From assembly GCA_027491235.1 (NCBI GenBank), contig JAIXWO010000026.1, forward strand, positions 62,001 to 126,000: 64,000 nucleotides of DNA, written 5' to 3'. Every line of letters begins with the position of its first letter. The stretch's first letter is position 1. Position numbers and translations under genes: made by a program. Positions 41,828 to 50,464 of the stretch are shown piece by piece. The notes below the pieces were generated by a model. It was not told the DNA's origin, did no database searches, and worked only from the letters and a program-made list of their open reading frames with translations. The stretch is from Sphingomonadales bacterium (GTDB taxonomy: Bacteria > Pseudomonadota > Alphaproteobacteria > Sphingomonadales > Sphingomonadaceae).

Positions 41828-41979
41828 GTCGCCCCGTGCTTGACACGGGGCTGGGCTTCGCTTGTCTTTGTCGTTGGGCTTGATGCCCGAATTGCTAGAT
41901 CTCTGCTATCAGTCGTATCCGACAAGCGTTGGAGGACCCGAGCGAGGTTAGCCTAGCCCCGTGTCAAGCACGGGGCGAC
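41828..41979. repeat. Inverted pair of 25-bp REP-like repeats
   Basis: Copies at 41828-41852 and 41955-41979 are exact inverted repeats of each other. Each unit itself folds as GCCCCGTG, a short loop, CACGGGGC. Arrangement as an inverted doublet in an intergenic region (rpmG to divK) is typical of REP/BIME-like elements. The 300-nt spacer holds nothing else obvious. Confidence 0.75.
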
Positions 41980-42023
41980 GCGGGCGCGAAGGCGTGTCCT
42001 CGCTGCCTCGTGATCCACGCAGC

Positions 42024-42413
42024 CTAGTGAAGCGCCCGGGCGTCCGCCAGTTCGGACAGCTCGTCGATGCTCTGCATGAACCGCGCAAGCGTGATTGGCT
42101 TTGAGACAAAGGCGTCTGCGCCAGCCTCACGGATGCGGTCCTCATCCCCTTTTCCGGCATAAGCCGTGACGGCCATGATCGGCGTCGGGCGCAGCACGAC
42201 ATCGCGCCGTACCGCCTCGATCAGTTCCAAGCCGCTGACATGTGGCATCTGAATATCCATCACGATCAGGTCCGGGCGTGTCAGTTGCGCACGTTCCAGC
42301 GCGTCGCGCGCGTCGCGCACAGGCTCTGCCTCATGCCCGTGCGCGCGCAACAAATCGCAAAAAAGTTTGAGGTTGAGTTCGTTGTCCTCGACAACGAGCA
42401 CCCTTTTTGTCAC
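42024..42413 (-). CDS. divK: Single-domain response regulator DivK
   Basis: A 129-residue receiver with phosphoacceptor Asp53 (LIVMDIQMPHVSG), the acidic pair Glu9/Asp10 and conserved Lys in FVSKP. The N-terminus MTKRVLVVEDNELNLKLF is diagnostic of DivK, so the start is the GTG at 42413 rather than the first GTG at 42428. DivK links PleC/DivJ histidine kinases to cell-cycle control. It is divergent from a DUF3572 gene. Confidence 0.9.
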   Translation of the reverse strand: MTKRVLVVEDNELNLKLFCDLLRAHGHEAEPVRDARDALERAQLTRPDLIVMDIQMPHVSGLELIEAVRRDVVLRPTPIMAVTAYAGKGDEDRIREAGADAFVSKPITLARFMQSIDELSELADARALH

Positions 42414-42459
42414 CGCACATTCTCGCACAAATCTTATTTTATTGGCTTATTGGTAACGC

Positions 42460-42732
42460 ATGCGTCGGCGTGAAACAAATGAACAAGAGTTAAGCACGCT
42501 GGCCATCCAGGCACTTGTCTGGGTGTTGGGCGAGGATAGCCGTGCGCAGCGGTTCCTCTCCCTGACCGGGCTGGAGCCAGATGATCTGCGCACGCGCCTT
42601 ACCGATCCCGATATGCATGAAGCCATCCGCCTCTTCCTTGAAGGCCATCAGCCCGATCTCCTCGCCTGTGCCGACGCACTTGGCGTGAAGCCCGAACTGC
42701 TCCTTCCCGAACCGAAAGAACATTGGGCATGA
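42460..42732 (+). CDS. DUF3572 protein
   Basis: A 90-residue protein of the alphaproteobacterial DUF3572 family (ALVWVLGEDSRAQRFLSLTG, then PDDLRTRL and DLLACADALGVKPELLLP). Function unknown, but next to divK as often seen. Its stop overlaps the next start (42729-42732). Confidence 0.85.
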   Translation: MRRRETNEQELSTLAIQALVWVLGEDSRAQRFLSLTGLEPDDLRTRLTDPDMHEAIRLFLEGHQPDLLACADALGVKPELLLPEPKEHWA

Positions 42733-43358
42733 GCCGTCCGCTTTTGATTACCGACTGTGATGAAGTGCTGTTGCACATGGTTGTCCCCTTCGCTGAATGG
42801 CTGGATGAGGCGCACCACATCCACTTTGATGTCGACAGCGGGGATTTCGTCAACGCGCTGCGCCATAAGGCGACGGGTCTTGCGCTGGGCCATGAAGAAA
42901 TCTGGCCGCTGCTGCGCGGCTTCTTCGCCACGGAAATGCACCGCCAATACCCAATCGACGGGGCGCTAGAGGCGATCCACGATATCGCCAAGGTCGCCGA
43001 CGTCATCGTCCTCACCAACCTGAACGATGAAGAGCGTGAGGGCCGCATCCACCAGCTGCGAGAGGTGGGCGTGGAATTCCCCGTTTACACCAACCAGGGG
43101 GGGAAGGGGCCGCTGCTCACCCGACTGGTCGCGCAGTATAATCCCAGCGTGACGGTGTTCGTTGACGATCTGGGCCACAACCATAGCTCAGTTGCCGAGC
43201 ACGCCCCTGACGTCTGGCGGCTCCACATGGTCGGCGAACCGCGCCTCCAGCCGCGCATCAAGCCGCACCATGATGCGCATGCGCGCATTGACGATTGGGC
43301 CAGCGCACGTCAGTGGATACTCGAACGCTTCGAAGGAGGTGCCGCCCATGGCGCATGA
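42729..43358 (+). CDS. HAD-superfamily hydrolase
   Basis: A 209-residue protein with HAD motif I DCDEVLL in place of the common DxDGT/V, motif II (VIVLTNLND) and motif IV (VTVFVDDLGHNH). Likely a phosphatase or dehalogenase-type hydrolase; substrate unknown. The ATG at 42729 overlaps the DUF3572 stop. It overlaps the RidA gene by 11 nt at its 3' end. Confidence 0.83.
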   Translation: MSRPLLITDCDEVLLHMVVPFAEWLDEAHHIHFDVDSGDFVNALRHKATGLALGHEEIWPLLRGFFATEMHRQYPIDGALEAIHDIAKVADVIVLTNLNDEEREGRIHQLREVGVEFPVYTNQGGKGPLLTRLVAQYNPSVTVFVDDLGHNHSSVAEHAPDVWRLHMVGEPRLQPRIKPHHDAHARIDDWASARQWILERFEGGAAHGA

Positions 43359-43869
43359 TCTCACCCCGCTCAAAACGGTCAATCCGGAAAAGAAAGCTAC
43401 GATTGTGGAAACACCTGCCCAGCGCCTCGCCAACCTTGGCATCACCCTGCCCGAACCTGCGGCCCCGATTGCGGCCTATGTGCCGACGGTTGAAGTGAAC
43501 GGACTGCTCCATATCTCGGGCCAGCTTCCTTTCGACAAAAGTGAAATCATGGTCGGCCGCATCGGCGAAGATCGCGACTTGGCTTATGGTCAGGCAGCGG
43601 CACGTGCATGCGGCGTGATGCTGATCGCGCAGATGCAGGCCGCGCTCGGCTCGCTCGACCGCGTGGCGCGGATCGTGAAGTTGAATGTCTTCATCAATTC
43701 GGATGCCCGTTTCACCGATCAGCCATCGGTGGCCAATGGCGCGTCCAATTTGATGATTGATGTGTTCGGCGACATTGGTCGTCATGCCCGCTCGGCCGTC
43801 GGTGTGCCGGTGTTGCCGCGCGGAGCCGCTGTGGAGGTGGATGCTGTTGTCGCTGTTCGGCCCGCTTGA
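43348..43869 (+). CDS. ridA: RidA/YjgF-family enamine/imine deaminase
   Basis: A 173-residue RidA-family protein, longer than the usual 130. The conserved region includes LLHISGQLPFDKSEIMVGRI, RIVKLNVFINSDARFTD and GVPVLPRGAAVEVDAVVAV. Members deaminate reactive enamines and imines, protecting PLP enzymes. ATG 43348 has AAGGAGGTG before it. The start lies inside the HAD gene and the stop inside the GDPD gene, so the unit is tightly coupled. Confidence 0.87.
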   Translation: MAHDLTPLKTVNPEKKATIVETPAQRLANLGITLPEPAAPIAAYVPTVEVNGLLHISGQLPFDKSEIMVGRIGEDRDLAYGQAAARACGVMLIAQMQAALGSLDRVARIVKLNVFINSDARFTDQPSVANGASNLMIDVFGDIGRHARSAVGVPVLPRGAAVEVDAVVAVRPA

Positions 43870-44620
43870 TAATCTGATCTCCCCTGCGCCGGAGGCTGCG
43901 CGCGTCGCGTTTCTGCGCGCCCGTCCCTTTGCCCATCGCGGGCTGCATGGGCCCGGCGTTCTGGAAAATAGCCGTGCGGCGTTTACGGCTGCCGTTGACG
44001 GCGGCTTCGGCATTGAACTCGACGTGCAGGCGAGCCGTGAGGGCGAGGCATTTGTCTTTCATGACAGCGAACTGGACCGGCTGGCCGACGCCACTGGCTC
44101 TTTCGCGGCGCTGCGCGGGGTTGAGCTCGAAAAGATCCGTCTAAAGGGCTGCGACGAAACGATCCCGCGTCTGTCTGAAATTCTGGACCTTGTGGCTGGA
44201 CGTGCACCCATCCTCATCGAGATTAAGATCGAGAAGGGGCCGGTCGGCGTGCTGTGTCTGGCCGTGCGCCGTGCACTCGAAGGGTATAATGGCCCGGTCG
44301 CGGTCATGTCCTTCCATCCGGACGTCGGGCGCTGGTTCCATGAACATGCTCCCCGCATCGTGCGTGGCATGGTGATTACCGAGCAGGAAGCCTCCGCTCT
44401 GCCCGACAAGGGACGACAGGCGGTGGAACGCCAGATTGGCCTGTGGCGCGCAAAGCCGGACTTTCTGGCCTATGATGTCGCCGACTTCCCCTCGCGCTTT
44501 GCAGGGGGGCAGCGCAAGCGTGGCCTGCCGGTTCTGACTTGGACGGTCCGCACGCCGGAGCAGGAAGCGGTCGCGGCGCGCTACGCCGATGAAATCATCT
44601 TTGAAAAGCCCCCTGCATGA
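43841..44620 (+). CDS. Glycerophosphodiester phosphodiesterase family protein
   Basis: A 259-residue GDPD barrel. The catalytic HRG is AHRGLHGPGVLENSRAAF and the metal ligands ELDVQ plus FVFHDSELDRL. It hydrolyses glycerophosphodiesters from phospholipid turnover. No signal peptide is seen, so it is cytoplasmic. The ATG at 43841 overlaps ridA by 29 nt; the stop overlaps the next start (ATGA 44617-44620). Confidence 0.9.
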   Translation: MLLSLFGPLDNLISPAPEAARVAFLRARPFAHRGLHGPGVLENSRAAFTAAVDGGFGIELDVQASREGEAFVFHDSELDRLADATGSFAALRGVELEKIRLKGCDETIPRLSEILDLVAGRAPILIEIKIEKGPVGVLCLAVRRALEGYNGPVAVMSFHPDVGRWFHEHAPRIVRGMVITEQEASALPDKGRQAVERQIGLWRAKPDFLAYDVADFPSRFAGGQRKRGLPVLTWTVRTPEQEAVAARYADEIIFEKPPA

Positions 44621-45768
44621 CCGACCCGACACGCGGGGGAGGCATCATCGCGAAGGTCGCCGCCGGCGTGTTGGATGTTCCAGCTGCGGATTGGGACGCC
44701 TGTGCCGGCCGCGGCAATCCCTTTGTCGGCCATGCTTTTCTGGCAGCGTTGGAGACATCAGGCAGCGTGGGCGCGGGGACAGGTTGGCAACCGGCGCCAA
44801 TCCTTGTTGAAGATGCGGACGGGAAGACGGCTGGCGCCATGCCTGCTTATGTGAAGGGCCATAGCCAGGGCGAATATGTGTTCGACCATAGCTGGGCTGA
44901 TGCCTGGCAGCGCGCCGGGGGGCGATATTACCCCAAGCTGCAGATCGCAGCACCTTTCACGCCGGTTCCGGGCCCGCGCCTCCTCTCACAGGATATGGCC
45001 GCCACGCACCATCTGATCGCGGCGGCAGAGGCGATCACGGAACGCAACGGGCTATCTTCGGCCCATGCGACCTTTGTTGAAGAGGCCCAACTGCCCTTCT
45101 TCAAGGATGCAGGCTGGCTGCTGCGCGAAGGCATCCAGTACCATTGGTTCAACAATGGCTATGAGAGCTTTGAGGATTTTCTGGGCGCTCTCTCCTCCCG
45201 CAAGCGCAAGGCGATCCGCAAGGAACGCGCGGCAGCACAAGAGAATGTGACGATCCGGTCGCTTAAGGGCGGTGAGATTGAGGAGCGCCATTGGGATGCC
45301 TTCTGGCATTTCTATCAGGACACCGGCGCGCGGAAATGGGGGCGCCCCTATCTGGAGCGCGACTTCTTCTCGATCATCGGGGAGACGATGCGCGATGAGA
45401 TCCTGCTCTATCTAGCCGAAGTCGACGGCAAGCCGATTGCAGGGGCGCTCAATTTTCTGGGGAGCGAGGCGCTCTATGGGCGCTATTGGGGCTGCACGGT
45501 CGACGTGCCGTTCCTGCACTTTGAACTTTGCTATTATCGCGCGATCGAAACGGCGATTGAACTTGGTCTGTCCCGCGTTGAGGCAGGCGCCCAAGGGGAG
45601 CATAAGCTTGCCCGTGGCTATGTTGCGACACCGACATGGTCAGCCCACTACATCCCGGATGCGGGCTTTCGGGCCGCTGTGTCCGACTTTCTGGATCGCG
45701 AACGCCGCGCCGTGGAAAACGAGATTGCCTTCCTGGGCGAGGTGACGCCGTTCAGGAAATCAGGTTAG
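44617..45768 (+). CDS. GNAT/FemAB-like N-acyltransferase (COG3146, DUF482)
   Basis: A 383-residue protein of the COG3146/DUF482 family, with an aromatic region (FDHSWADAWQRAGGRYYPKL), a basic helix (SSRKRKAIRKERAA), and a GNAT-like acyl-donor domain (LYGRYWGCTVDVPFLHFELC). Often annotated as peptidoglycan-recognition/biosynthesis acyltransferase. Last gene of the DUF3572-HAD-RidA-GDPD-GNAT run, all overlapping. Confidence 0.85.
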   Translation: MTDPTRGGGIIAKVAAGVLDVPAADWDACAGRGNPFVGHAFLAALETSGSVGAGTGWQPAPILVEDADGKTAGAMPAYVKGHSQGEYVFDHSWADAWQRAGGRYYPKLQIAAPFTPVPGPRLLSQDMAATHHLIAAAEAITERNGLSSAHATFVEEAQLPFFKDAGWLLREGIQYHWFNNGYESFEDFLGALSSRKRKAIRKERAAAQENVTIRSLKGGEIEERHWDAFWHFYQDTGARKWGRPYLERDFFSIIGETMRDEILLYLAEVDGKPIAGALNFLGSEALYGRYWGCTVDVPFLHFELCYYRAIETAIELGLSRVEAGAQGEHKLARGYVATPTWSAHYIPDAGFRAAVSDFLDRERRAVENEIAFLGEVTPFRKSG

Positions 45769-46061
45769 GCCGCGCGGCGGGTCGTTTCCATCAGCCAGGC
45801 CCGCGCCTGACGCTGGGCTTCCGCGATTTCGCGTGCTGTCATTTCAAAGGAGATGTCCGCCCGGCATTGCTGGCTGCGCTCATCACCGGACATGGCGCCC
45901 AGATTAAACCATTTATGGGCCTGGACCAGGTCGACATCGACACCATCCATTCCGGATGAATAGGCAACGCCCAATTCAAAGCAGGCGTCTGGGTTGCCCT
46001 GTGCGGCATCTGCGAGCCGTGTTTCCAAGAGAAACTGCGCGTTTCTGAAGCTATTTGCCAT
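45765..46061 (-). CDS. Sel1-repeat protein
   Basis: A 98-residue soluble protein with a Sel1-type helical repeat: DACFELGVAYSSGMDGVDVD then LVQAHKWFNLGAMSGDE. ATG 46061 is preferred over the longer frame. No signal peptide. It is convergent with the GNAT gene (4-nt overlap of stops). Confidence 0.8.
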   Translation of the reverse strand: MANSFRNAQFLLETRLADAAQGNPDACFELGVAYSSGMDGVDVDLVQAHKWFNLGAMSGDERSQQCRADISFEMTAREIAEAQRQARAWLMETTRRAA

Positions 46062-46158
46062 GATCGTAACCCCCTGTGTTCCCAACTACAGGAAGGGTTC
46101 TCGCCAATATGGCTTAAAAAAATAGTTAACGCGGGCTTGGGTTTTTTTACGGAAGGGT

Positions 46159-47013
46159 TCAGCCAGCTGCGGCGGGTGTGACTGGAAGATTGTCGATCAG
46201 CCGGGCTTTGCCCAAGCGCGCGGCCGCCAAAATGCGGGCGGGACGGTCAAGCTTTTCAATGGGTTGCAGGGTGACGGCGTCCACCAACTCGACATAGTCG
46301 GCAGGCGCAAAACCGGCCTTGGTCAGGGCCGCGTGGACGGTTTCAATCGCCTCCGAAATGGAGGTGCCATTTTCGATCAAACGGGCAGCAGAGCCCAATG
46401 CTCGCGGCAAAGCGACGGCTGCGGCGCGTTCTTCGACGGTCAGATAGGCGTTTCTGGAGGAGCGGGCGAGGCCGTCATCCTCGCGCTGGGTGGGAAAGCC
46501 GACGACATCGACGCCGAGGTCAAGGTCTGTCGCCATGCGCCTGATGATGGCCAGTTGCTGCCAGTCCTTTTCCCCGAAAATCGCAATGTCAGGCCGCACC
46601 TGATTGAACAGCTTGGCGACGACAGTTGAGACGCCGTCGAAATGGCCGGGCCGGGCCGCACCACAGAGTCGATCAGGAAGGGATGCGACTGAGATTGTTG
46701 TCGCAAAGCCATCAGGATACATTTCGTCGACCGAAGGCGCCCAGAGGAGATCGACATTGGCCGCTGACAATTTGGCAGAGTCCGCCTCCATACGGCGCGG
46801 ATAGGCGTCAAAGTCTTCATTGGGGCCGAATTGCGTGGGATTGACGAAAATGGAGACGACGACACGGTCGGCGCGGCGGCGCGCTTCGTCAACCAATGCC
46901 ATATGGCCGTCGTGCAGCGCGCCCATGGTCGGGACCAGAGCCACCGTTTCGCCGGCTTCGCGGAACGCCTTGAGCGTGTCCGAAAGCGCTGCTTTGCGAT
47001 CGATGGTTTGCAC
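46159..47013 (-). CDS. panC: Pantoate--beta-alanine ligase
   Basis: A 284-residue PanC that makes pantothenate from pantoate and beta-alanine using ATP. The HIGH motif is PTMGALHDGHMAL, followed by FVNPTQFGPNEDFDAYPR and the adenylation motif FGEKDWQQL. The KMSKS-like segment is GLARSSRNAYL. Divergent from mipZ with an 86-nt spacer. Confidence 0.96.
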   Translation of the reverse strand: MQTIDRKAALSDTLKAFREAGETVALVPTMGALHDGHMALVDEARRRADRVVVSIFVNPTQFGPNEDFDAYPRRMEADSAKLSAANVDLLWAPSVDEMYPDGFATTISVASLPDRLCGAARPGHFDGVSTVVAKLFNQVRPDIAIFGEKDWQQLAIIRRMATDLDLGVDVVGFPTQREDDGLARSSRNAYLTVEERAAAVALPRALGSAARLIENGTSISEAIETVHAALTKAGFAPADYVELVDAVTLQPIEKLDRPARILAAARLGKARLIDNLPVTPAAAG

Positions 47014-47099
47014 CTATTCACCTGCACGGTTAGAGAAAAGAAGGACGCCGCGTCTAGCGATGTAGGGCTAGGCGAATCAAGGAAGGAAGTGAGTAACCT

Positions 47100-47900
47100 A
47101 TGTCCGGGGGCAAACCGCACATTATCGTATTCGCCAATGAAAAAGGCGGTTCCGGCAAGTCGACGACAGCTGTGCATACGGCGGTCGCGCTCGCGGTTTC
47201 CGGGCATAAGGTCGCGGCAATCGACCTTGATACGCGTCAGAAGACGCTCGCGCGTTATCTCGAGAATCGCGAGGCAACGATGCGTCGCCGCAATTTGGCG
47301 CTCGCCATGCCCAAATATTCGGTGCTCAGCCTGATGACAGAAGCGGGAATCGATCAGGAAATTGCCCGGATGGGTTTCGGCCAGGATTTCGTAATCATTG
47401 ATACACCGGGCCGTGACGATCCCGTCGCCCGCGCGGCCATCGCGCGCGCCGACACGATTGTGACGCCGATCAACGACAGCTTTGTTGATCTCGACCTGAT
47501 CGGCCAAGTCGACGCCGAGACGTTCAAGGTCAAAAAGCCGAGCTTCTACGCCGAGCTGATCTGGGATCTGCGCAAGGTTCGTGCGCAGGCCGACAACGCG
47601 ACGGTGGACTGGGTCATCCTACGCAACCGGCTGCAACACCTTGATGCGCACAATATGCGCCGCGTGGGCGCCGCTCTGGGTGAATTGTCCAAGCGGGTCG
47701 GATTCCGCACGGTGCCGGGCCTCAGCGAACGCGTGATCTACCGTGAACTCTTCCCCAAGGGGCTGACCTTGCTCGACAAGGGCGATTTGGGCGGCTTTTC
47801 GGTAAGCCATGTGGCCGCGCGGCAGGAACTGCGGGAGATGATCTCCGCTTTCGCTCTGCCCACCCAAGATGCTGCCCAACGCGAACTGGCGCTGGCATGA
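47100..47900 (+). CDS. mipZ: MipZ-family ParA-like division-plane ATPase
   Basis: A 266-residue P-loop ATPase. The deviant Walker A is NEKGGSGKST (residues 12-21), followed by IDLDTRQKTLARYLENR and the MipZ-specific middle region (VDWVILRNRLQHLDAHNMRR). MipZ forms a ParB-nucleated gradient that places the FtsZ ring at midcell in alphaproteobacteria. Stop overlaps the next start (ATGA 47897-47900). Confidence 0.95.
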   Translation: MSGGKPHIIVFANEKGGSGKSTTAVHTAVALAVSGHKVAAIDLDTRQKTLARYLENREATMRRRNLALAMPKYSVLSLMTEAGIDQEIARMGFGQDFVIIDTPGRDDPVARAAIARADTIVTPINDSFVDLDLIGQVDAETFKVKKPSFYAELIWDLRKVRAQADNATVDWVILRNRLQHLDAHNMRRVGAALGELSKRVGFRTVPGLSERVIYRELFPKGLTLLDKGDLGGFSVSHVAARQELREMISAFALPTQDAAQRELALA

Positions 47901-48157
47901 TCAAGTTTCTCCTCTTTGTTGCCGTCATCGGCATCATCATCTGGATCGCCAAAGGTGCGCTCCAGCCCAGCGGCAGTCTGTCCACCGATGAAGCGGCCAA
48001 GCTGCTGGGCATCCCGGCAGATGCCGATGCCGACGAGATCCTTGAAGCGCATAAGCGGCTGATTGCAAAGGTGCATCCCGATGCAGGCGGCAGTGCGGAT
48101 CTTGCGGCGCGGGTCAATCAGGCGCGCGATGTCTTGCTGAAGCGGCTGGCGGGCTGA
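47897..48157 (+). CDS. Membrane-anchored J-domain protein
   Basis: An 86-residue protein with one N-terminal membrane helix (FLLFVAVIGIIIWIAKG) and a short C-terminal J domain with the HPD motif (KVHPDAGGSADLAARVNQAR). J domains stimulate Hsp70 (DnaK) ATPase. Co-translated with mipZ, so a role at the division site or membrane is possible but inferred. Confidence 0.88.
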   Translation: MIKFLLFVAVIGIIIWIAKGALQPSGSLSTDEAAKLLGIPADADADEILEAHKRLIAKVHPDAGGSADLAARVNQARDVLLKRLAG

Positions 48158-48179
48158 GCGCCGCTTTTTGGCGTCGGCA

Positions 48180-49565
48180 ATGTCGCACCAATTCAACCCC
48201 ATAGCGCTGCGCGACTATGACATTCGTGGCGTCGTCGGCACCACGCTGACCGAAGAGGACGCCTGGGCCATTGGCCGCAGCTTTGCGACCGTCCTCAGGC
48301 GCGCAGGCGGGAAGACCGTCGCCGTCGGCTATGATGGCCGCCTGTCATCGCCCATGCTTGAGGCGGCGCTGGTCCGGGGATTGACCGAGAGTGGCGCCGA
48401 TGTCGTGCGCATCGGCTTAGGGCCAACCCCCATGCTCTATTATGCCGAGGCCGTATTGGACGGTGTTGATGGCGGCATCCAGATAACCGGCAGCCACAAT
48501 CCCGCCGACCACAACGGCTTCAAGATGGTGCAGGCCCATGCGCCATTTTATGGGGCGGACATAAAGCGGCTCGCCGAGCTCGCGGCGGCGGGCGACTGGG
48601 AGGTCGGGGCAGGGTCGGTCCGCGACCATGACATTCTGGACCAATATCTGGACCGACTGGTCGAGGATTTCCGCGGCGGCACGTTCCGCATTGGGTGGGA
48701 TGTCGGGAATGGGGCGGGCGGCCATGTGATCTCCGCGCTCGTCAAGCGCCTGCGCGGCGAACATCACCTGCTCTTTGCGGACATTGACGGCACGTTCCCC
48801 AACCATCACCCGGACCCCACGGTTGAGGAAAACCTTGCCGATTTGCGGCGCCTTGTCGCGGAGAAGAAGCTCGATTTCGGACTGGCTTTTGATGGCGATG
48901 CCGACCGGATCGGCGCGATTGACGGCGAAGGCCGCATTGTTTGGGGCGATCAGCTTTTGTCCATTTTGGCCGAGCCTGTGCTGAACGACCTACCCGGCAG
49001 CATCGTCATCGCCGATGTGAAGGCCAGTCAGGCGCTGTTTGACCGTGTGGCGGCGCTCGGCGGCACGCCCTTCATGTGGAAGACCGGCCACAGCCATATG
49101 AAGGCCAAGATGGCCGCCTTGGGCGCGCCCATTGGCGGGGAAATGACCGGCCACATCTTCTTCAAGCACCGCTGGTACGGGTTTGACGATGGCATCTACG
49201 CCGCTGTCCGGTTGATCGAGGCGGTCCATGCGCTAGGCGGATCGCTGACGGCGCTCAAATCAGCCATGCCCGTCCTCATCACCACACCGGAGCTCCGCTT
49301 TCCGGTTGAGGAAAGCCGCAAGTTCGCTGTCATTGAGGAAGTCCTCGCGCGGCTGGAGGCCGAAGGCGCGGACGTCAACCGCACCGATGGCGCGCGGGTG
49401 AACACGCCGGACGGCTGGTGGTTGCTCCGCGCCTCCAACACTGGGCCGGAGCTCGTCGCTCGCGCCGAGGCGAAAGATCAGGTGGGGCTGGACCGGCTGT
49501 TGGCGGAGATCGACGCGCAGCTGGCGGCGTCAGGTGTGGAGCGCGGGGAGAGCGCGGGGCATTAA
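48180..49565 (+). CDS. Phosphoglucomutase/phosphomannomutase
   Basis: A 461-residue alpha-D-phosphohexomutase with all four domains: phosphoserine Ser105 in TGSHNPADHNG, the metal loop FDGDADRIGAID (near 240), the sugar-binding GEMTGHIFFKHRW and the phosphate-binding RASNTGPELVAR. It interconverts hexose 6- and 1-phosphates for surface polysaccharide nucleotide sugars. ATG 48180 is preferred over TTG 48168. Confidence 0.93.
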   Translation: MSHQFNPIALRDYDIRGVVGTTLTEEDAWAIGRSFATVLRRAGGKTVAVGYDGRLSSPMLEAALVRGLTESGADVVRIGLGPTPMLYYAEAVLDGVDGGIQITGSHNPADHNGFKMVQAHAPFYGADIKRLAELAAAGDWEVGAGSVRDHDILDQYLDRLVEDFRGGTFRIGWDVGNGAGGHVISALVKRLRGEHHLLFADIDGTFPNHHPDPTVEENLADLRRLVAEKKLDFGLAFDGDADRIGAIDGEGRIVWGDQLLSILAEPVLNDLPGSIVIADVKASQALFDRVAALGGTPFMWKTGHSHMKAKMAALGAPIGGEMTGHIFFKHRWYGFDDGIYAAVRLIEAVHALGGSLTALKSAMPVLITTPELRFPVEESRKFAVIEEVLARLEAEGADVNRTDGARVNTPDGWWLLRASNTGPELVARAEAKDQVGLDRLLAEIDAQLAASGVERGESAGH

Positions 49566-49576
49566 GGCCGGCAAGC

Positions 49577-50347
49577 TCACCGCCGCACAATCCCGATCCC
49601 CAGATTCCCCTGCCCATAATCATGGACCAGTTCCTCGGTCTTCTCGGTCGCCTTCAGTTCATCCCAAAACCGGTGGACTTCGATTTCGGGGTCGAAGCGG
49701 TTCAGGATGACGTCGTGCATCGCGATGAAGCCGTCGTCGGCCAACAGCGGGGAATAGAGGTCGTAATCGCGCTTCACGCCTTCGTAAGAGTGGTCGGCGT
49801 CGATCATCAGCACGTCGATCTTGCGGCCCTTGAGCAGCGCTTCGATGCGGGTGCGGGTTTCGTCCAGATGCGAGTTGGCGCGCATCAGGTGGAGCGTCTG
49901 GCCGGGCTTGGCGAATTTGGCGTAGAGCTTTTCTTTCCATTTCGGATAGCCGCCGCCATTGCGGCCAAAGGGCAGATCGAGGCTGATGATCGTCGCATCG
50001 TCCGCCGCATGCTGGCAGAAGAGGAAGAGCGTGCCGCCCTTGGCCGTTCCGATCTCCACGATGACGCGCGGCTGCTTTGCGCGGACGCGCTTCATCAGTT
50101 CGCCGATTTCCCAGGGGTTCTGCAATGGGCGGATCGCGCCGCCGCTTTCGGTCATGGTGAATTGGACGAGCTTGTCGGTTTCCTGAGAGAAAGCCCGCCG
50201 TTCCAGCAGCTTCTTCATGGTGCCTGCGTTCATCCAGTCTTTCAGATTCTTCATCTGGTAATTGCCATAGGCAATCGCGTTGATGAGGCCGACCGCTTTG
50301 CCTTCGCGCCGCATCTGGCGAAGTTGGGTTTTGATGGTGGCAATCAT
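49577..50347 (-). CDS. Class I SAM methyltransferase (CmcI/rhamnosyl O-methyltransferase family)
   Basis: A 256-residue protein with the Rossmann glycine motif IVEIGTAKGGTLFLF and downstream acidic motif VLMIDADHSYEGVKRDYDLY. The N-terminal helical extension is typical of the CmcI family, annotated as cephalosporin hydroxylases or rhamnosyl O-methyltransferases. Probably modifies a surface sugar. GGAG lies 7 nt before ATG 50347; an upstream ATG (50416) lacks such a site. Confidence 0.8.
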   Translation of the reverse strand: MIATIKTQLRQMRREGKAVGLINAIAYGNYQMKNLKDWMNAGTMKKLLERRAFSQETDKLVQFTMTESGGAIRPLQNPWEIGELMKRVRAKQPRVIVEIGTAKGGTLFLFCQHAADDATIISLDLPFGRNGGGYPKWKEKLYAKFAKPGQTLHLMRANSHLDETRTRIEALLKGRKIDVLMIDADHSYEGVKRDYDLYSPLLADDGFIAMHDVILNRFDPEIEVHRFWDELKATEKTEELVHDYGQGNLGIGIVRR

Positions 50348-50464
50348 GTGCAGCTCCAGATTTGCGACGATTTTCCGCCGATTATCATAATCGTTGGCGG
50401 CATCCTCATGAAACATTGGTAAAGTTCGGGACTGTCCCGTTTCAAATCACGCTGGAGCAAAAGC

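Noticed and set aside
41828-41979. Repeat pair considered as CRISPR
   Set aside because: Only two copies, inverted to each other, with self-complementary units; fits REP-like elements.
49418-50422. A 334-residue plus-strand frame
   Set aside because: Shadow of the mutase 3' end and the methyltransferase gene.
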